From contig NZ_CP012559.1 in assembly GCF_000831645.3 (NCBI RefSeq), positions 1,116,001-1,180,000 on the forward strand: 64,000 nucleotides of DNA, written 5' to 3'. Position 1 is the stretch's first letter. Each line of letters opens with the position of its first letter. The notes beneath the pieces were generated by a model, which made no database searches, was not told where the DNA came from, and saw nothing but the letters and a program-made list of their open reading frames with translations. The stretch is from Companilactobacillus heilongjiangensis (GTDB taxonomy: Bacteria > Bacillota > Bacilli > Lactobacillales > Lactobacillaceae). A program made the translations under genes and the position numbers. Shown in pieces: positions 34,464 through 42,887 of this stretch.

Positions 34464-34514
34464 CGTGAGATAATAAATATTAATTAGTACAGCTTTCAAT
34501 TGGGGGGATTCACT

Positions 34515-35882
34515 TTGAATAGTTTTTTCACTTATGCCAATGGTTTAGTGGTAGTTTGTTTAATTTTTGTGGTTTTGATGGTTATCGGTAAGCTGAAGAC
34601 AACCAAGATAGTCGAGAGCGTTGTTAAATTTTTAATTGCCATTATGGCAACAGCTTCGTTAGTAGTTCTATTGATGCAAACTTACAATGTTGATATTGGC
34701 AAATTAGTCAAGCAAACATCGTTAAAATTAAATATTATTGATCTCGGGTGGACCCCAGCGGCGATTATTACGTGGAGTTCGGCTTATAATCTTTTAGTGT
34801 TATTTGTAATGATGATTGTTAATTTAATTCTGTTACGAAAACATTGGACGCAAACACTGGATATTGATGTCTTCGATATTTGGCACTTGTCCTTTGTCGG
34901 TCTATTGGCAGTCTATATGGGTGCCAATATTGTTGTCAGCTTGGTATTCGTCATCGGTTTAGGAATTTTGAAATTCATTAATTCTGATTTGATGAAGCCA
35001 ACTTTTAATGATCTGATGAAGGATCAAAATAGTCCGATGACTTCGACACATATGAATTATTTGATGAATCCAATCGTCATGTTGTTGAATGATATTTGTA
35101 CATTAATAATTCCAGGTATTGATAAAATTAATTTTGATTCCGCTAAATTGAATAAAGCAGTTGGTTTTTGGAGTTCTAAATTTGCGACAGGTTTCTTCTT
35201 AGGAATCTTGATTGGCTTGATGGGTCGAATCAATGCAAAAGATACACTAGGATTAGCTTTTTTATTGGGTGCATTTTTAGAATTATTCAACGTTATTGGT
35301 TCATGGCTGACGTCATCGCTTGATCCAATTATCCAAGTGATTACTGATAAATTGAACAAAAAAGCTGGAACTGACGTAAAATTCATTGGCTTGGATTGGG
35401 CTTTTCTATCTAGCAGACCAGAAGTGTGGTCAGTGGCTAACATTTTGGCACCATGCTTAATTATTGAAGCGTTCTTGTTGCCAGGTAATCGTATTATTCC
35501 TTTGGGTGGCTTGATTGCCATGGGTATTACACCATCATTGTTAGTAATTACACGTGGAAAAGTCATGCGTATGATTGTGATTGGAATCGTCGAAATTCCG
35601 ATTTTTCTCTGGTCAGCAACTTTGACGGCACCATTTATTACTTCAATGTTTAAAAATATTTTGTTAACGAATAATAACAATATTGGGTTAATCGGTTCCG
35701 CTACTAAAGAAGGACCAATTGAACAGTTGTTGGCGATTATGATTGGTAAGTCTTCTAGTGGGGATGTTAAGTTCATTGGTATGACTGTTGTTGCCTTAGC
35801 AGCTTACTTATTATTGTTCTATTGGTATCAAAGAAAGATGAAACAACGTAACAAGTCTTATATTGCTGAATCGAAAAATTAA
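34515..35882 (+). CDS. Orphan galactitol-type PTS EIIC
   Basis: A 455-residue membrane protein of the galactitol EIIC (GatC) family with about ten to twelve hydrophobic segments and characteristic stretches such as HLSFVGLLAVYMGANIVVS and FGIGGLIA-like PLGGLIAMGITPSLLV. Start is TTG 34515, with GGGGGG 7 bases before it. No EIIA, EIIB, dehydrogenase or regulator lies nearby, unlike standard gat operons. It may use components encoded elsewhere or have become a transporter without phosphorylation; neither can be shown here. Confidence 0.8.
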   Translation: MNSFFTYANGLVVVCLIFVVLMVIGKLKTTKIVESVVKFLIAIMATASLVVLLMQTYNVDIGKLVKQTSLKLNIIDLGWTPAAIITWSSAYNLLVLFVMMIVNLILLRKHWTQTLDIDVFDIWHLSFVGLLAVYMGANIVVSLVFVIGLGILKFINSDLMKPTFNDLMKDQNSPMTSTHMNYLMNPIVMLLNDICTLIIPGIDKINFDSAKLNKAVGFWSSKFATGFFLGILIGLMGRINAKDTLGLAFLLGAFLELFNVIGSWLTSSLDPIIQVITDKLNKKAGTDVKFIGLDWAFLSSRPEVWSVANILAPCLIIEAFLLPGNRIIPLGGLIAMGITPSLLVITRGKVMRMIVIGIVEIPIFLWSATLTAPFITSMFKNILLTNNNNIGLIGSATKEGPIEQLLAIMIGKSSSGDVKFIGMTVVALAAYLLLFYWYQRKMKQRNKSYIAESKN

Positions 35883-35942
35883 AAAAGCATCCGTGGAGGA
35901 TGTTCTGCAGGAAAATTAAAAGACAATTACACTTGAGAAAAA

Positions 35943-35976
35943 AGGGCTACGATTATATGTCGTGGCCCTTTATGCG
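35943..35976 (-). terminator. Intrinsic terminator
   Basis: Stem GGGCTACGA / TCGTGGCCC with a T-run on the minus strand; it overlaps the stop end of the HicB-type gene. Confidence 0.75.
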
Positions 35977-36365
35977 TTTAGTTTAGATTTAAGGGCATCA
36001 GTTAGAACTTCAGAGAAATTAACTCCCTTTTCTTTACCAAGCACGTTTAGATAGTTGGGTATGGTTAAAGTTTTTTTGATTAGTTTAGTATCGTGTTTCT
36101 TTCGATAACTATCAATGTCAACGTCAACAAGAGTGACCACGTCATTCTTGTTAGATTTAGGTATTGTGTAATTAGATGCTGGAACTAGTTTATTAGAGTC
36201 TTGTAAGTCCATTACTTTTAATCCAATAAAGTCGCGAGCCATTTCGATTGAATCATCAATGGTAGTTCCTTGAGTCAAACCGTTAATATCTGGAATGCTA
36301 ACAAAATATGGAGTAGTTGAATCATCAGTTTTAGTTATAACAATGGGATAAATTACTTTCATCAT
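35970..36365 (-). CDS. Orphan HicB-family antitoxin-like protein
   Basis: 131 residues. The N-terminal half has the HicB partial RNase H-like fold (YPIVITKTDDSTTPYFVSIPDINGLTQGTTIDDSIEMARDFI), and the C-terminal half has a short DNA-binding region (LTIPNYLNVLGKEKGVNFSEVLTDAL) of helix-turn-helix or ribbon-helix type. HicB neutralises HicA toxin. No HicA-like frame lies on either side, so it is an orphan or the toxin was lost. AAGGAGG lies 5 bases before the first ATG; a second ATG one codon later is an equal choice. Confidence 0.8.
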   Translation of the reverse strand: MMKVIYPIVITKTDDSTTPYFVSIPDINGLTQGTTIDDSIEMARDFIGLKVMDLQDSNKLVPASNYTIPKSNKNDVVTLVDVDIDSYRKKHDTKLIKKTLTIPNYLNVLGKEKGVNFSEVLTDALKSKLNA

Positions 36366-36440
36366 ATTTCCTCCTTTCCTTATTACTTAATAATCTTAGC
36401 ACGTATAAACACGTGTATTAATACATATCAATAAATTCAT

Positions 36441-36486
36441 TTAAATACGCATGGTGTTGGTTGATAACCTACTACAGCATGTCAAA
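36441..36486 (-). repeat. Solitary piece of the repeat-family extension
   Basis: AATACGCATGGTGTTGGTTGATAACC-TACTACAGCATGTC matches the outer end of the extensions at 15062 and 42341 and the reverse of 24620-24650, but no cloverleaf core is attached here. Confidence 0.55.
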
Positions 36487-36533
36487 AGATGATGATGATT
36501 TTCTCGACAATCAAAAGTGATTCAAAATTTGTA

Positions 36534-36563
36534 TTGTTTACTTAAGTTGAGTGATGATACAAT
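36534..36563 (+). promoter_or_regulatory. Promoter of the SLAP-type gene
   Basis: -35 TTGTTT (36534-36539), 18-base spacer, -10 TACAAT (36558-36563), 30 bases before the start codon. Confidence 0.5.
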
Positions 36564-36592
36564 TTGCATAAATAATAGGGGAGCGTACTAAT

Positions 36593-37111
36593 ATGAAAAA
36601 GTTCGTAAAAATGATGTTTGTGTCTGCACTAGTTGTGATGTCAGTAGGAAGTTTCAACACAGCAAATGTTCAAGCCGCAAGCCACAGATATGTTCATACT
36701 TTAAAAGTAACTAGTTTATTTGCTAAAGGAGAACAAGTATCTGGCGGTCTAGGGGATCCAAAATATAATTTTTCAACTGTAACTGATCGAGCATTGTCAG
36801 CTAATAGTGATTGGTATACTGATCAGACGGCCGATAGTGTTGATACAGTCACTGGCTATAGCCGAGTTGCAACGAATGAATGGGTTAAGAATAGCGATGT
36901 GGTATATGTTAATAAGGAAGATACAGCTTATGCTATGGAAACATATCGTGCTTATCCGATTTTCAGCTTCAATGCTAATTCGTATAGGATGGAAAAAACC
37001 AATCAGACTTTACCAGCAGGTAATTGGTTAGTTGGAACGTTTATGAGTTTTCCTGATGAGCCAAGCTATTACCAAGTTGGTGGTAATCAATGGATTCAGA
37101 TGAAAGAATAA
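36593..37111 (+). CDS. Secreted protein with two SLAP-like repeats
   Basis: 172 residues with a signal peptide (about 1-28, cut after VQA) and two SLAP-like wall-binding repeats at about 36-105 and 113-170. The first carries TDRALSANSDWYTDQ and YSRVATNEWVKNSDV, close to the repeats of the protein at 12968. No sortase motif. AGGGGAGCG precedes the ATG and a promoter is visible. It could be a small wall-associated protein; no enzyme domain is present. Confidence 0.75.
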   Translation: MKKFVKMMFVSALVVMSVGSFNTANVQAASHRYVHTLKVTSLFAKGEQVSGGLGDPKYNFSTVTDRALSANSDWYTDQTADSVDTVTGYSRVATNEWVKNSDVVYVNKEDTAYAMETYRAYPIFSFNANSYRMEKTNQTLPAGNWLVGTFMSFPDEPSYYQVGGNQWIQMKE

Positions 37112-37209
37112 TTTGATAGAAAATGAGACTGATTCGTTAACCGGTAGCACGGTTGGCAAGGGTACTGATATTTTTAATTAGGTATCTACAAACGAATAGG
37201 TGATACGGT

Positions 37210-37240
37210 AAAGATCACATCAAACGATGTGATCTTTTTA
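37210..37240 (+). terminator. Intrinsic terminator
   Basis: Stem AAAGATCACATC / GATGTGATCTTT with loop AAAC and a T-rich tail. It is 100 bases after the SLAP-type gene; the rest of 37112-37478 shows nothing I can name. Confidence 0.85.
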
Positions 37241-37478
37241 TTATAAATTGATGTTAATAAAATTAAGCATCGTTATAATGATACAAATCAAAAAAGATTG
37301 TTAGATTTTTTCGGCGAAATAAAAATCATTGTACCTTATGGATAGATAATTATTTGATTTTCTATGTATAACCTGTTTTAGTTTGAAATAATCTGATTAA
37401 TATTTAATACAAAAAAGCTCGTAATTTTAAGCGATACAAATATGTTAAAGTTGTTTTTAAAAGAATAAGGGGAGAATA

Positions 37479-38048
37479 ATGAAACGGATTGCAGTGTATT
37501 GCGGAGCATCAATTGGAAATGATGATATTTACAAAGAGTCAACTGTTAAATTAGCCGATTGGCTTGTAGAAAACAATCTTGGCTTGGTATACGGCGGAGG
37601 TGGAGTCGGATTGATGGGTGCCCTAGCACAAGAGGTTATTTCTAAAAATGGTGAGGTATATGGAATCATGCCACAAGAATTAGTTGATCGTGGGGCAGCA
37701 TTCGAAGAATTAACTGACTTGAAGATAGTAGAGAATATGTCGATTCGTAAGCAGCAAATGTTAGAACTTTCCGATGGATGTATTGCGTTACCTGGTGGTC
37801 CTGGTACTTTGGAAGAAATAATCGAAGCATTTTCTTGGGCGCGGCTAGGTGACAATGATAATCCATGTGTTCTGTACAATGTCGATGGGTATTTTGATCC
37901 ATTGAAGTTAATGTTTGACAGTATGACAGATAAAGGTTTCTTGACGAAAGCTGACAGAGAAAAGTTGTTCTTCTCTGATTCGTTGGATGATATTTATCAA
38001 TTTATGGGCAGCTACGTTCCACCTATGATTCGTAAGTATTCTAAGTAG
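37479..38048 (+). CDS. LOG-family nucleoside-monophosphate phosphoribohydrolase
   Basis: A 189-residue Rossmann-fold protein of the TIGR00730/LOG family. Characterised members remove ribose 5-phosphate from cytokinin or purine nucleotides. The motif PGGPGTLEE is at 105-113 and Arg90-Lys91 precede it; YCGAS and YGGGGVGLMG form the nucleotide site. Full length. AAGGGGAG lies before the ATG. Single gene. The physiological substrate in lactobacilli is not known. Confidence 0.85.
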   Translation: MKRIAVYCGASIGNDDIYKESTVKLADWLVENNLGLVYGGGGVGLMGALAQEVISKNGEVYGIMPQELVDRGAAFEELTDLKIVENMSIRKQQMLELSDGCIALPGGPGTLEEIIEAFSWARLGDNDNPCVLYNVDGYFDPLKLMFDSMTDKGFLTKADREKLFFSDSLDDIYQFMGSYVPPMIRKYSK

Positions 38049-38129
38049 TTCAGGGATTTTTGTTTTTAGTATTTTTAGAATTATTTATTTCGGAGTTTCT
38101 TTTAAATTCAAGAAGTGAAAAATTAATAA

Positions 38130-38172
38130 GCCAACACCTTGTCGCTTAGTGATAAAAAGGTATTGGCCTATT
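38130..38172 (+). terminator. Probable intrinsic terminator
   Basis: Stem GCCAACACCTT / AAGGTATTGGC (one mismatch) with a short T-rich tail, between the convergent LOG and MFS genes. Confidence 0.55.
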
Positions 38173-38254
38173 TCTATGAATATATTGGGTGATTCTAAGT
38201 TATAGCTGATATTCATGAAGTTCTTATGACCTGAAAAGAAATTTTAACATTTGC

Positions 38255-39451
38255 TTATGTTTGTGCCGCTTTTCGTTGATTCAAATAATATAGCCACGAT
38301 TCTAAAGACAATAATTCTAATAAAGCAGAGAATAGGAAAATATTTTTATATCCAAATCCAATTGCAATCCAAGCTGCCAACATTGGTCCTAAGAAATTTC
38401 CAAGTGCATGCGCTGATTGATTATAACTGAAAACACGTCCAAAAATAGATTTTGGCACATTTCGTACAGTTAAAATTTGTATTGAAGGAATCAAAGCTGC
38501 ATCAGATATTCCCAAAATAAATCTGAAAATAAGCAATTGCCAAATATTTTGTACCAAACTAGTTAAAACTAAACAAATAATGGCTGAGGTTAAAAAAATA
38601 ATCATGTTTTTTAGAGCGCCTAATCGATCAATCATTGATCCAACGATTCCCGCAAATAAAATTGTCGCAAAACCTGGAGCAGCTGCAACGAATCCAATCA
38701 TAATTACCGTGTTCTGACTACTGGGATCAAGTTCTCTGACCATCAAACTCAACATGGGTGTAATTGCATTGGCTGTTGCTTTAACCGCTAATATTGACCC
38801 AAATATTGCAACAAAGAAAGGCCAGCCAATTTTTTTCATTAACGGTAATGCTGGTTGTAATTCTTGTCTTGTAATCGGGTTGAATTCCTCTTTAACACCT
38901 AACCATGTTGTTAAAAATACAATTGCCGTCAAAAAACTAGTCACAAAAAAAGCTCCACGGTAACCAAACCAAGTTGCTAGAAGTCCTCCAATCAATGGAC
39001 CAATTAGAGATCCGGAAATACTACCAGTAACTAGCTTACTCATCACGTGTCCCTGAATCTTTTTTGGTGCTGAAACAGACATCAAAGCATTAGCATTATT
39101 GATATAACCTGAGAAGGCTCCTTGAAGAATGCGAAAGAATAGTAAAAACCAAACGTTAGGTGACAATCCCACCATAAAAATTGTAAGTGTCATTACTCCA
39201 GATGCACGTAAACACATCAATTTACGCCCTTTAAGATCGGCCAAACGACCCCATAGTGGGGAAACGATGGCTTTACTCAAATATGTCAGTGAAAAGGCTG
39301 CTGCACCTAATAAATTTAACTCAACTTTATTAAAATCACCTAGTGTGTCAATAAATAGCACAATAAAAGGCAATGTCATTGCATTACCCATATCAGTTAT
39401 AAAATTGCCAAACCATAAAATCCAAAAGTTTTTTTTCCAATTTTCCTGCAT
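38255..39451 (-). CDS. MFS multidrug-type transporter
   Basis: A 398-residue major-facilitator protein with twelve hydrophobic segments, of the DHA1 drug-efflux type (MdtG/YxlH-like). The loop 2-3 motif reads GRLADLKGRKLM, and the fifth-helix region has GSISGSLIGPLIGG, typical of drug:proton antiporters. No regulator gene lies directly next to it. Substrate unknown. It is divergent from the hypothetical gene at 39841, with 389 bases between that hold a possible structured RNA. Confidence 0.85.
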   Translation of the reverse strand: MQENWKKNFWILWFGNFITDMGNAMTLPFIVLFIDTLGDFNKVELNLLGAAAFSLTYLSKAIVSPLWGRLADLKGRKLMCLRASGVMTLTIFMVGLSPNVWFLLFFRILQGAFSGYINNANALMSVSAPKKIQGHVMSKLVTGSISGSLIGPLIGGLLATWFGYRGAFFVTSFLTAIVFLTTWLGVKEEFNPITRQELQPALPLMKKIGWPFFVAIFGSILAVKATANAITPMLSLMVRELDPSSQNTVIMIGFVAAAPGFATILFAGIVGSMIDRLGALKNMIIFLTSAIICLVLTSLVQNIWQLLIFRFILGISDAALIPSIQILTVRNVPKSIFGRVFSYNQSAHALGNFLGPMLAAWIAIGFGYKNIFLFSALLELLSLESWLYYLNQRKAAQT

Positions 39452-39629
39452 AATAATCCTCTGACATATTTAATTTATCCCTAGCTATTAATAATAGCCG
39501 AGCAATATAAATTTCTTGTAAATTTAATGTAAAAATACTTATAATTCAGGTAAATTTGAATTACATTCTTATTTTTGAAATAATTAATTGTGTTTTTTTT
39601 AATAATCAGTTAGTTTTTAGTATCATGAG

Positions 39630-39793
39630 TTCTAAAAAAGGGGTAATGGACCACGGACGTTATGCTAATAAGCAGCCCCCTAACTAATGTGTTTTAAAAG
39701 ATAAAGCCAATACACAATGTAAAGGATTCTTTACGCAAAATTAACGTAAAACTAGGGCTAATAGGCGACAATAAAAGAGTTTTTGTTTTAGAA
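39630..39793 (+). ncRNA. Candidate structured RNA or leader
   Basis: TTCTAAAA (39630-39637) can pair with TTTTAGAA (39786-39793) to close a ~164-base region. Inside, GGGG (39640-39643) can pair with CCCC (39676-39680), TGTGT (39688-39692) with ACACA (39712-39716), and smaller stems follow. TATCAT at 39621-39626 would be a -10 placing the start near the closing stem. The region is richer in G and C than its flanks. It precedes an unknown gene by 47 bases and has no terminator of its own. I do not recognise the class. Confidence 0.35.
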
Positions 39794-39840
39794 TATGAAT
39801 AGCAACTAAGTATAGCTTTACGAAAAGCGAGGTAGTTACT

Positions 39841-40275
39841 ATGTTAACTGTTATTGATCGTGCAACTGAGTTATTGAAAGATAAGTCCGTTACAACTGAA
39901 GAGATTCATCAGGCCACAGGAATCAGTGTAAAGTTACTGAACGAGGCTAGAACAGCTAAGGATGTAACTAGTTTTGTCAATAACTTGAAGTATTCGGAAG
40001 TTATCGCATTAACAGATTTATTCAACAATCTGCAGATTGATTATTTAAATAAGAATCATGACAATGATTTTTATAAATTTGTGATTAGAATTGGTGAGTG
40101 GTTCGACGAATCAATCGGTATTCAAGAAGAGTACTTTCAATCTGAAGAAGGGTTAGATGACGATTTGATGGTTGCTACAGCAGTTCAAACTTTGAATGAT
40201 ATTTCGACAAAGGATAAGTCGATTATGTTGGATCTTTATTTTAGTTATACTCGGGATGAGCAGAACATGTTGTGA
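39841..40275 (+). CDS. Hypothetical 144-residue protein
   Basis: Not recognised. A soluble acidic protein with no cysteine or signal peptide. The N-terminal 35 residues (DRATELLKDKSVTTEEIHQATGISVKLLNEAR) look like a small helix-turn-helix; the rest is helical and acidic. GAGG lies 9 bases before the ATG. It follows the possible structured leader at 39630-39793 and is followed by a terminator, so it is probably a single-gene transcript. Confidence 0.65.
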   Translation: MLTVIDRATELLKDKSVTTEEIHQATGISVKLLNEARTAKDVTSFVNNLKYSEVIALTDLFNNLQIDYLNKNHDNDFYKFVIRIGEWFDESIGIQEEYFQSEEGLDDDLMVATAVQTLNDISTKDKSIMLDLYFSYTRDEQNML

Positions 40276-40335
40276 TTTAAGGATTAGATGACCAAATCCT
40301 TTAGCAATTTGAATAAGAAATTAATAACCAAAACA

Positions 40336-40377
40336 AATAGAGTCAGTAATCTTTTTTAGATTGCTGGCTCTTTTGAT
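40336..40377. terminator. Intrinsic terminator between convergent genes
   Basis: Stem AGAGTCAGTAATCT / AGATTGCTGGCTCT with T-runs, serving the plus-strand unknown gene and possibly pgaC. Confidence 0.8.
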
Positions 40378-40395
40378 GTTTATCGAAGAAAAACA

Positions 40396-41703
40396 CTAAT
40401 TGCTTTTAATATTCTTATGACGTTTAGGGCTGACCCAAGTTCCTGAACCATGTCCCATAATTGTTCTAACAGCAGGAATAAACGTTGTCACAACTGAAAA
40501 GGCGTTAACTTGCCAATAGACTAGGGAGTAAAACGGCATAAATATGAGATATTTAAATTTTTTACCCTCTTCATCTACCAATAAGGCAGCCCCCAGTTGG
40601 ATAATTCCAGCCAACATTTCAAATGTGATGAAGACAAATGACATAGCGAATAGGAAAATCACTTGCCGGAAATCACCCGTAAATAAGAAACTAAGCACTG
40701 ATCCAATAAATAAAATCAAGCTGATAAAGTAGAAGAACGACCAAGTGATACTGAATGTTTGGTCAATTATAAAGGCAATTTGTCTAGTATACCTAAAGGG
40801 ATGTAGGACAATTTTCCAAAAATTTGTTAACCAAACTTCAGTGCCACCCTTGGCCCAACGTTTTCTTTGATTGTAAAGGCTCTTCAAGTTGTCCGGTACA
40901 TTCATGTAGAAAAGAATATTTGGAGCAAAGACAGTTGACCACCCGCTAGTTTGGTGGTCCCAAGCGATACTGATATCTTCAGTTGCCCGATCTTGTCTGA
41001 ACAAACCGACATCAATCAAGGCGTCACGACGATACATGGTATTGGCACCACTGTATGCATACATATTGCCGAAAACCCCAACTTGACTACGTTTGATAAT
41101 ACCCACGATACTGGAAAACTCGACAGTTTGTGATTTGGAAATGATGGTATCACGGTTTTGCACGTCCATATTGGCAGTAACAGCCGCAATATTTTGTCCA
41201 TCGGAAGTATTGAAGTAGTTCATGTATTTCCAAATTGCATCTGGTTCAGGTAAGGAGTCGGCATCATTACTTAAGATAAATTCACCTTTGGTAAAGGCAA
41301 TACCAATGTTAAAGGCATGAGCTTTACCTTGATTCTTCTCGATTCGGATAACTTTCAAATTGGAATATTGAGTCATCAATCCGTGAAGAATCATGGGGGT
41401 ATCGTCAGTTGAACCATCGTCAACCACCAGAACTTCATAATTAGAGTAATTCAACTCAGTCATCAAATAATTTATGGTATCGGCAATCATAACTTCCTCA
41501 TTGTGCGCTGGAATCATGATTGTGACAAAAGGCTGCATACTCTTGTCGATTCGTTTGTACTTGGTAATTCTGTGGGCGTAAAGGAACTGGTAACAAATTG
41601 TTCCTATTAACCAGCAGAATGATCCCAAAATTGGATACGCAATTAACATTAAGAGAAAGAAGTTAGCTACGGCATCGAAGGTGGAAATCCCAGTTTTAAT
41701 CAT
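40396..41703 (-). CDS. PgaC/IcaA-like glycosyltransferase
   Basis: A 435-residue membrane glycosyltransferase of family GT2. It has one or two N-terminal membrane segments, a cytosolic catalytic domain (about 55-290) with VVDDGSTDD, NDADS, the TEDISIAW acid and QRKRW, and three C-terminal membrane segments. This matches processive synthases of poly-beta-1,6-N-acetylglucosamine (PgaC/IcaA). It overlaps the upstream PgaD-like gene by 4 bases (ATGA). No deacetylase (PgaB/IcaB) or export protein gene is next to it. The polymer is inferred from family. Confidence 0.83.
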   Translation of the reverse strand: MIKTGISTFDAVANFFLLMLIAYPILGSFCWLIGTICYQFLYAHRITKYKRIDKSMQPFVTIMIPAHNEEVMIADTINYLMTELNYSNYEVLVVDDGSTDDTPMILHGLMTQYSNLKVIRIEKNQGKAHAFNIGIAFTKGEFILSNDADSLPEPDAIWKYMNYFNTSDGQNIAAVTANMDVQNRDTIISKSQTVEFSSIVGIIKRSQVGVFGNMYAYSGANTMYRRDALIDVGLFRQDRATEDISIAWDHQTSGWSTVFAPNILFYMNVPDNLKSLYNQRKRWAKGGTEVWLTNFWKIVLHPFRYTRQIAFIIDQTFSITWSFFYFISLILFIGSVLSFLFTGDFRQVIFLFAMSFVFITFEMLAGIIQLGAALLVDEEGKKFKYLIFMPFYSLVYWQVNAFSVVTTFIPAVRTIMGHGSGTWVSPKRHKNIKSN

Positions 41704-42212
41704 AATTTGGCATCCTCGAATTTGCTGTAAATTTTGTCGATAGTTTTAATTTCAAAGTTATTTTCAGGGGTAATGATGTAGTATCTGATGTCATTACGAC
41801 GATAATAACGGTCTCCAAATTTTAAAGTATAAAAATCCTTGATAGCTTCACGACGTGCGAAGAGTTTTTTCTCATTGTAAATAGCGTGTCTTTTAACATG
41901 ATTTTTGGTGTAGTAGTTGTTATATAAAGTAAATGAAACGGTTATAATTGCTAGGACGATAAAGGCATTAGTCAAGAAATGACCAAAGAAATTGAATAGG
42001 TCTTTTCCTTCCGGAGTCGACCAGGGTTGTCCTTTCAAATTATCACTAACGAACACAGTCATGGATAAGGTCCAATAAATCGGGATGACCATGATTATCC
42101 ATGATAAAACGGTAACTAATGTTTGTCTGATTTTTAATAGCCAATGACCTCGTTCAAAAAAAGCGTCATGGATGTAATTTTGCATAGAATCGATATTTTT
42201 TCTTGATCTCAT
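41700..42212 (-). CDS. PgaD-like accessory membrane protein
   Basis: A 170-residue protein with two membrane segments (about 30-55 and 75-105) and a basic C-terminal cytosolic part. Its place directly before, and overlapping, a PgaC-like synthase suggests the PgaD role of supporting polymer synthesis; sequence similarity to PgaD is only at the level of layout. Start set at ATG 42212, with CGGGTGATAA upstream, rather than the codon at 42239. In other bacteria PgaC-PgaD activity responds to c-di-GMP; nothing here shows that. Confidence 0.65.
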   Translation of the reverse strand: MRSRKNIDSMQNYIHDAFFERGHWLLKIRQTLVTVLSWIIMVIPIYWTLSMTVFVSDNLKGQPWSTPEGKDLFNFFGHFLTNAFIVLAIITVSFTLYNNYYTKNHVKRHAIYNEKKLFARREAIKDFYTLKFGDRYYRRNDIRYYIITPENNFEIKTIDKIYSKFEDAKL

Positions 42213-42340
42213 TTTTATCACCCGTAACTTTATACTCACTTTTAGGAGTATTTAGAGATTTTAACTAAGGGTTGGAAGGTATTCCGTTTAGATTGTTAGA
42301 GCAAGGATTAAATCAAATTTTTATCGTTCAACCTTTAGAT

Positions 42341-42560
42341 GTTAATTACGCATGGTACTAGTTGATAATCTATTACAAATATTTCATCGTCTAATATGAT
42401 TTGAATAATAGGTGTAGTTGAATAACTTAACGTCTAATCACTAACAATCAATTAGTCGGAAGAGCTGGGAAATATTTGTGTGCCGAGGTTCGAGACCGTA
42501 CTTTAGCTCGGACCGTTCCGCACAGCTTGTGAATATTTCCCGGCTCTGTAGACGGAATAT
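42341..42560 (-). repeat. Cloverleaf repeat copy R11, short form with extension (orientation B)
   Basis: The extension (from about 42347, ACGCATGGTACTAGTTGATA) runs to 42448. The core at 42449-42557 has type I ends TTAGTCGGAAGAGC and GGCTCTGTAGACGG and the GGGAAATATT terminal stem. Arms B and C are gone: TGTGTGCC is joined directly to GAGGTTCGAGACC (arm A). From 42561 to 42825 I see no gene. Confidence 0.82.
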
Positions 42561-42826
42561 CTAACCAGCCCACATATATTAATTAAATAATTTTTTCTAA
42601 AAATCTCGGGGCGATAAATTTATGTTTAAACTGAATGTCAAATGATTTTGTATGGATATGACAGCTTTTAAAATACACATATATTTATAATCAATATTTA
42701 ACTATTTCTTTTTAAAAGTGTTAGAAACGTTGATATAGCGCCCTTTGATTGCCACTAATAGTAAACATTTAGTTACCGTTTGCAAGAAAAATGAATCGAA
42801 ACAAAACGTTCTAGAGTCCTTTTAAA

Positions 42827-42872
42827 ACAAAAAAATACTTGCGATCCAAAATTGGATTACAAGTATTTTCTG
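42827..42872 (-). terminator. Intrinsic terminator of the fru operon
   Basis: Stem AAAATACTTG / CAAGTATTTT with an inner GATCC / GGAT pairing; on the minus strand it ends in a T-run 15-20 bases after the FruA stop. Confidence 0.8.
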
Positions 42873-42887
42873 TTCTAAATTTAAATA

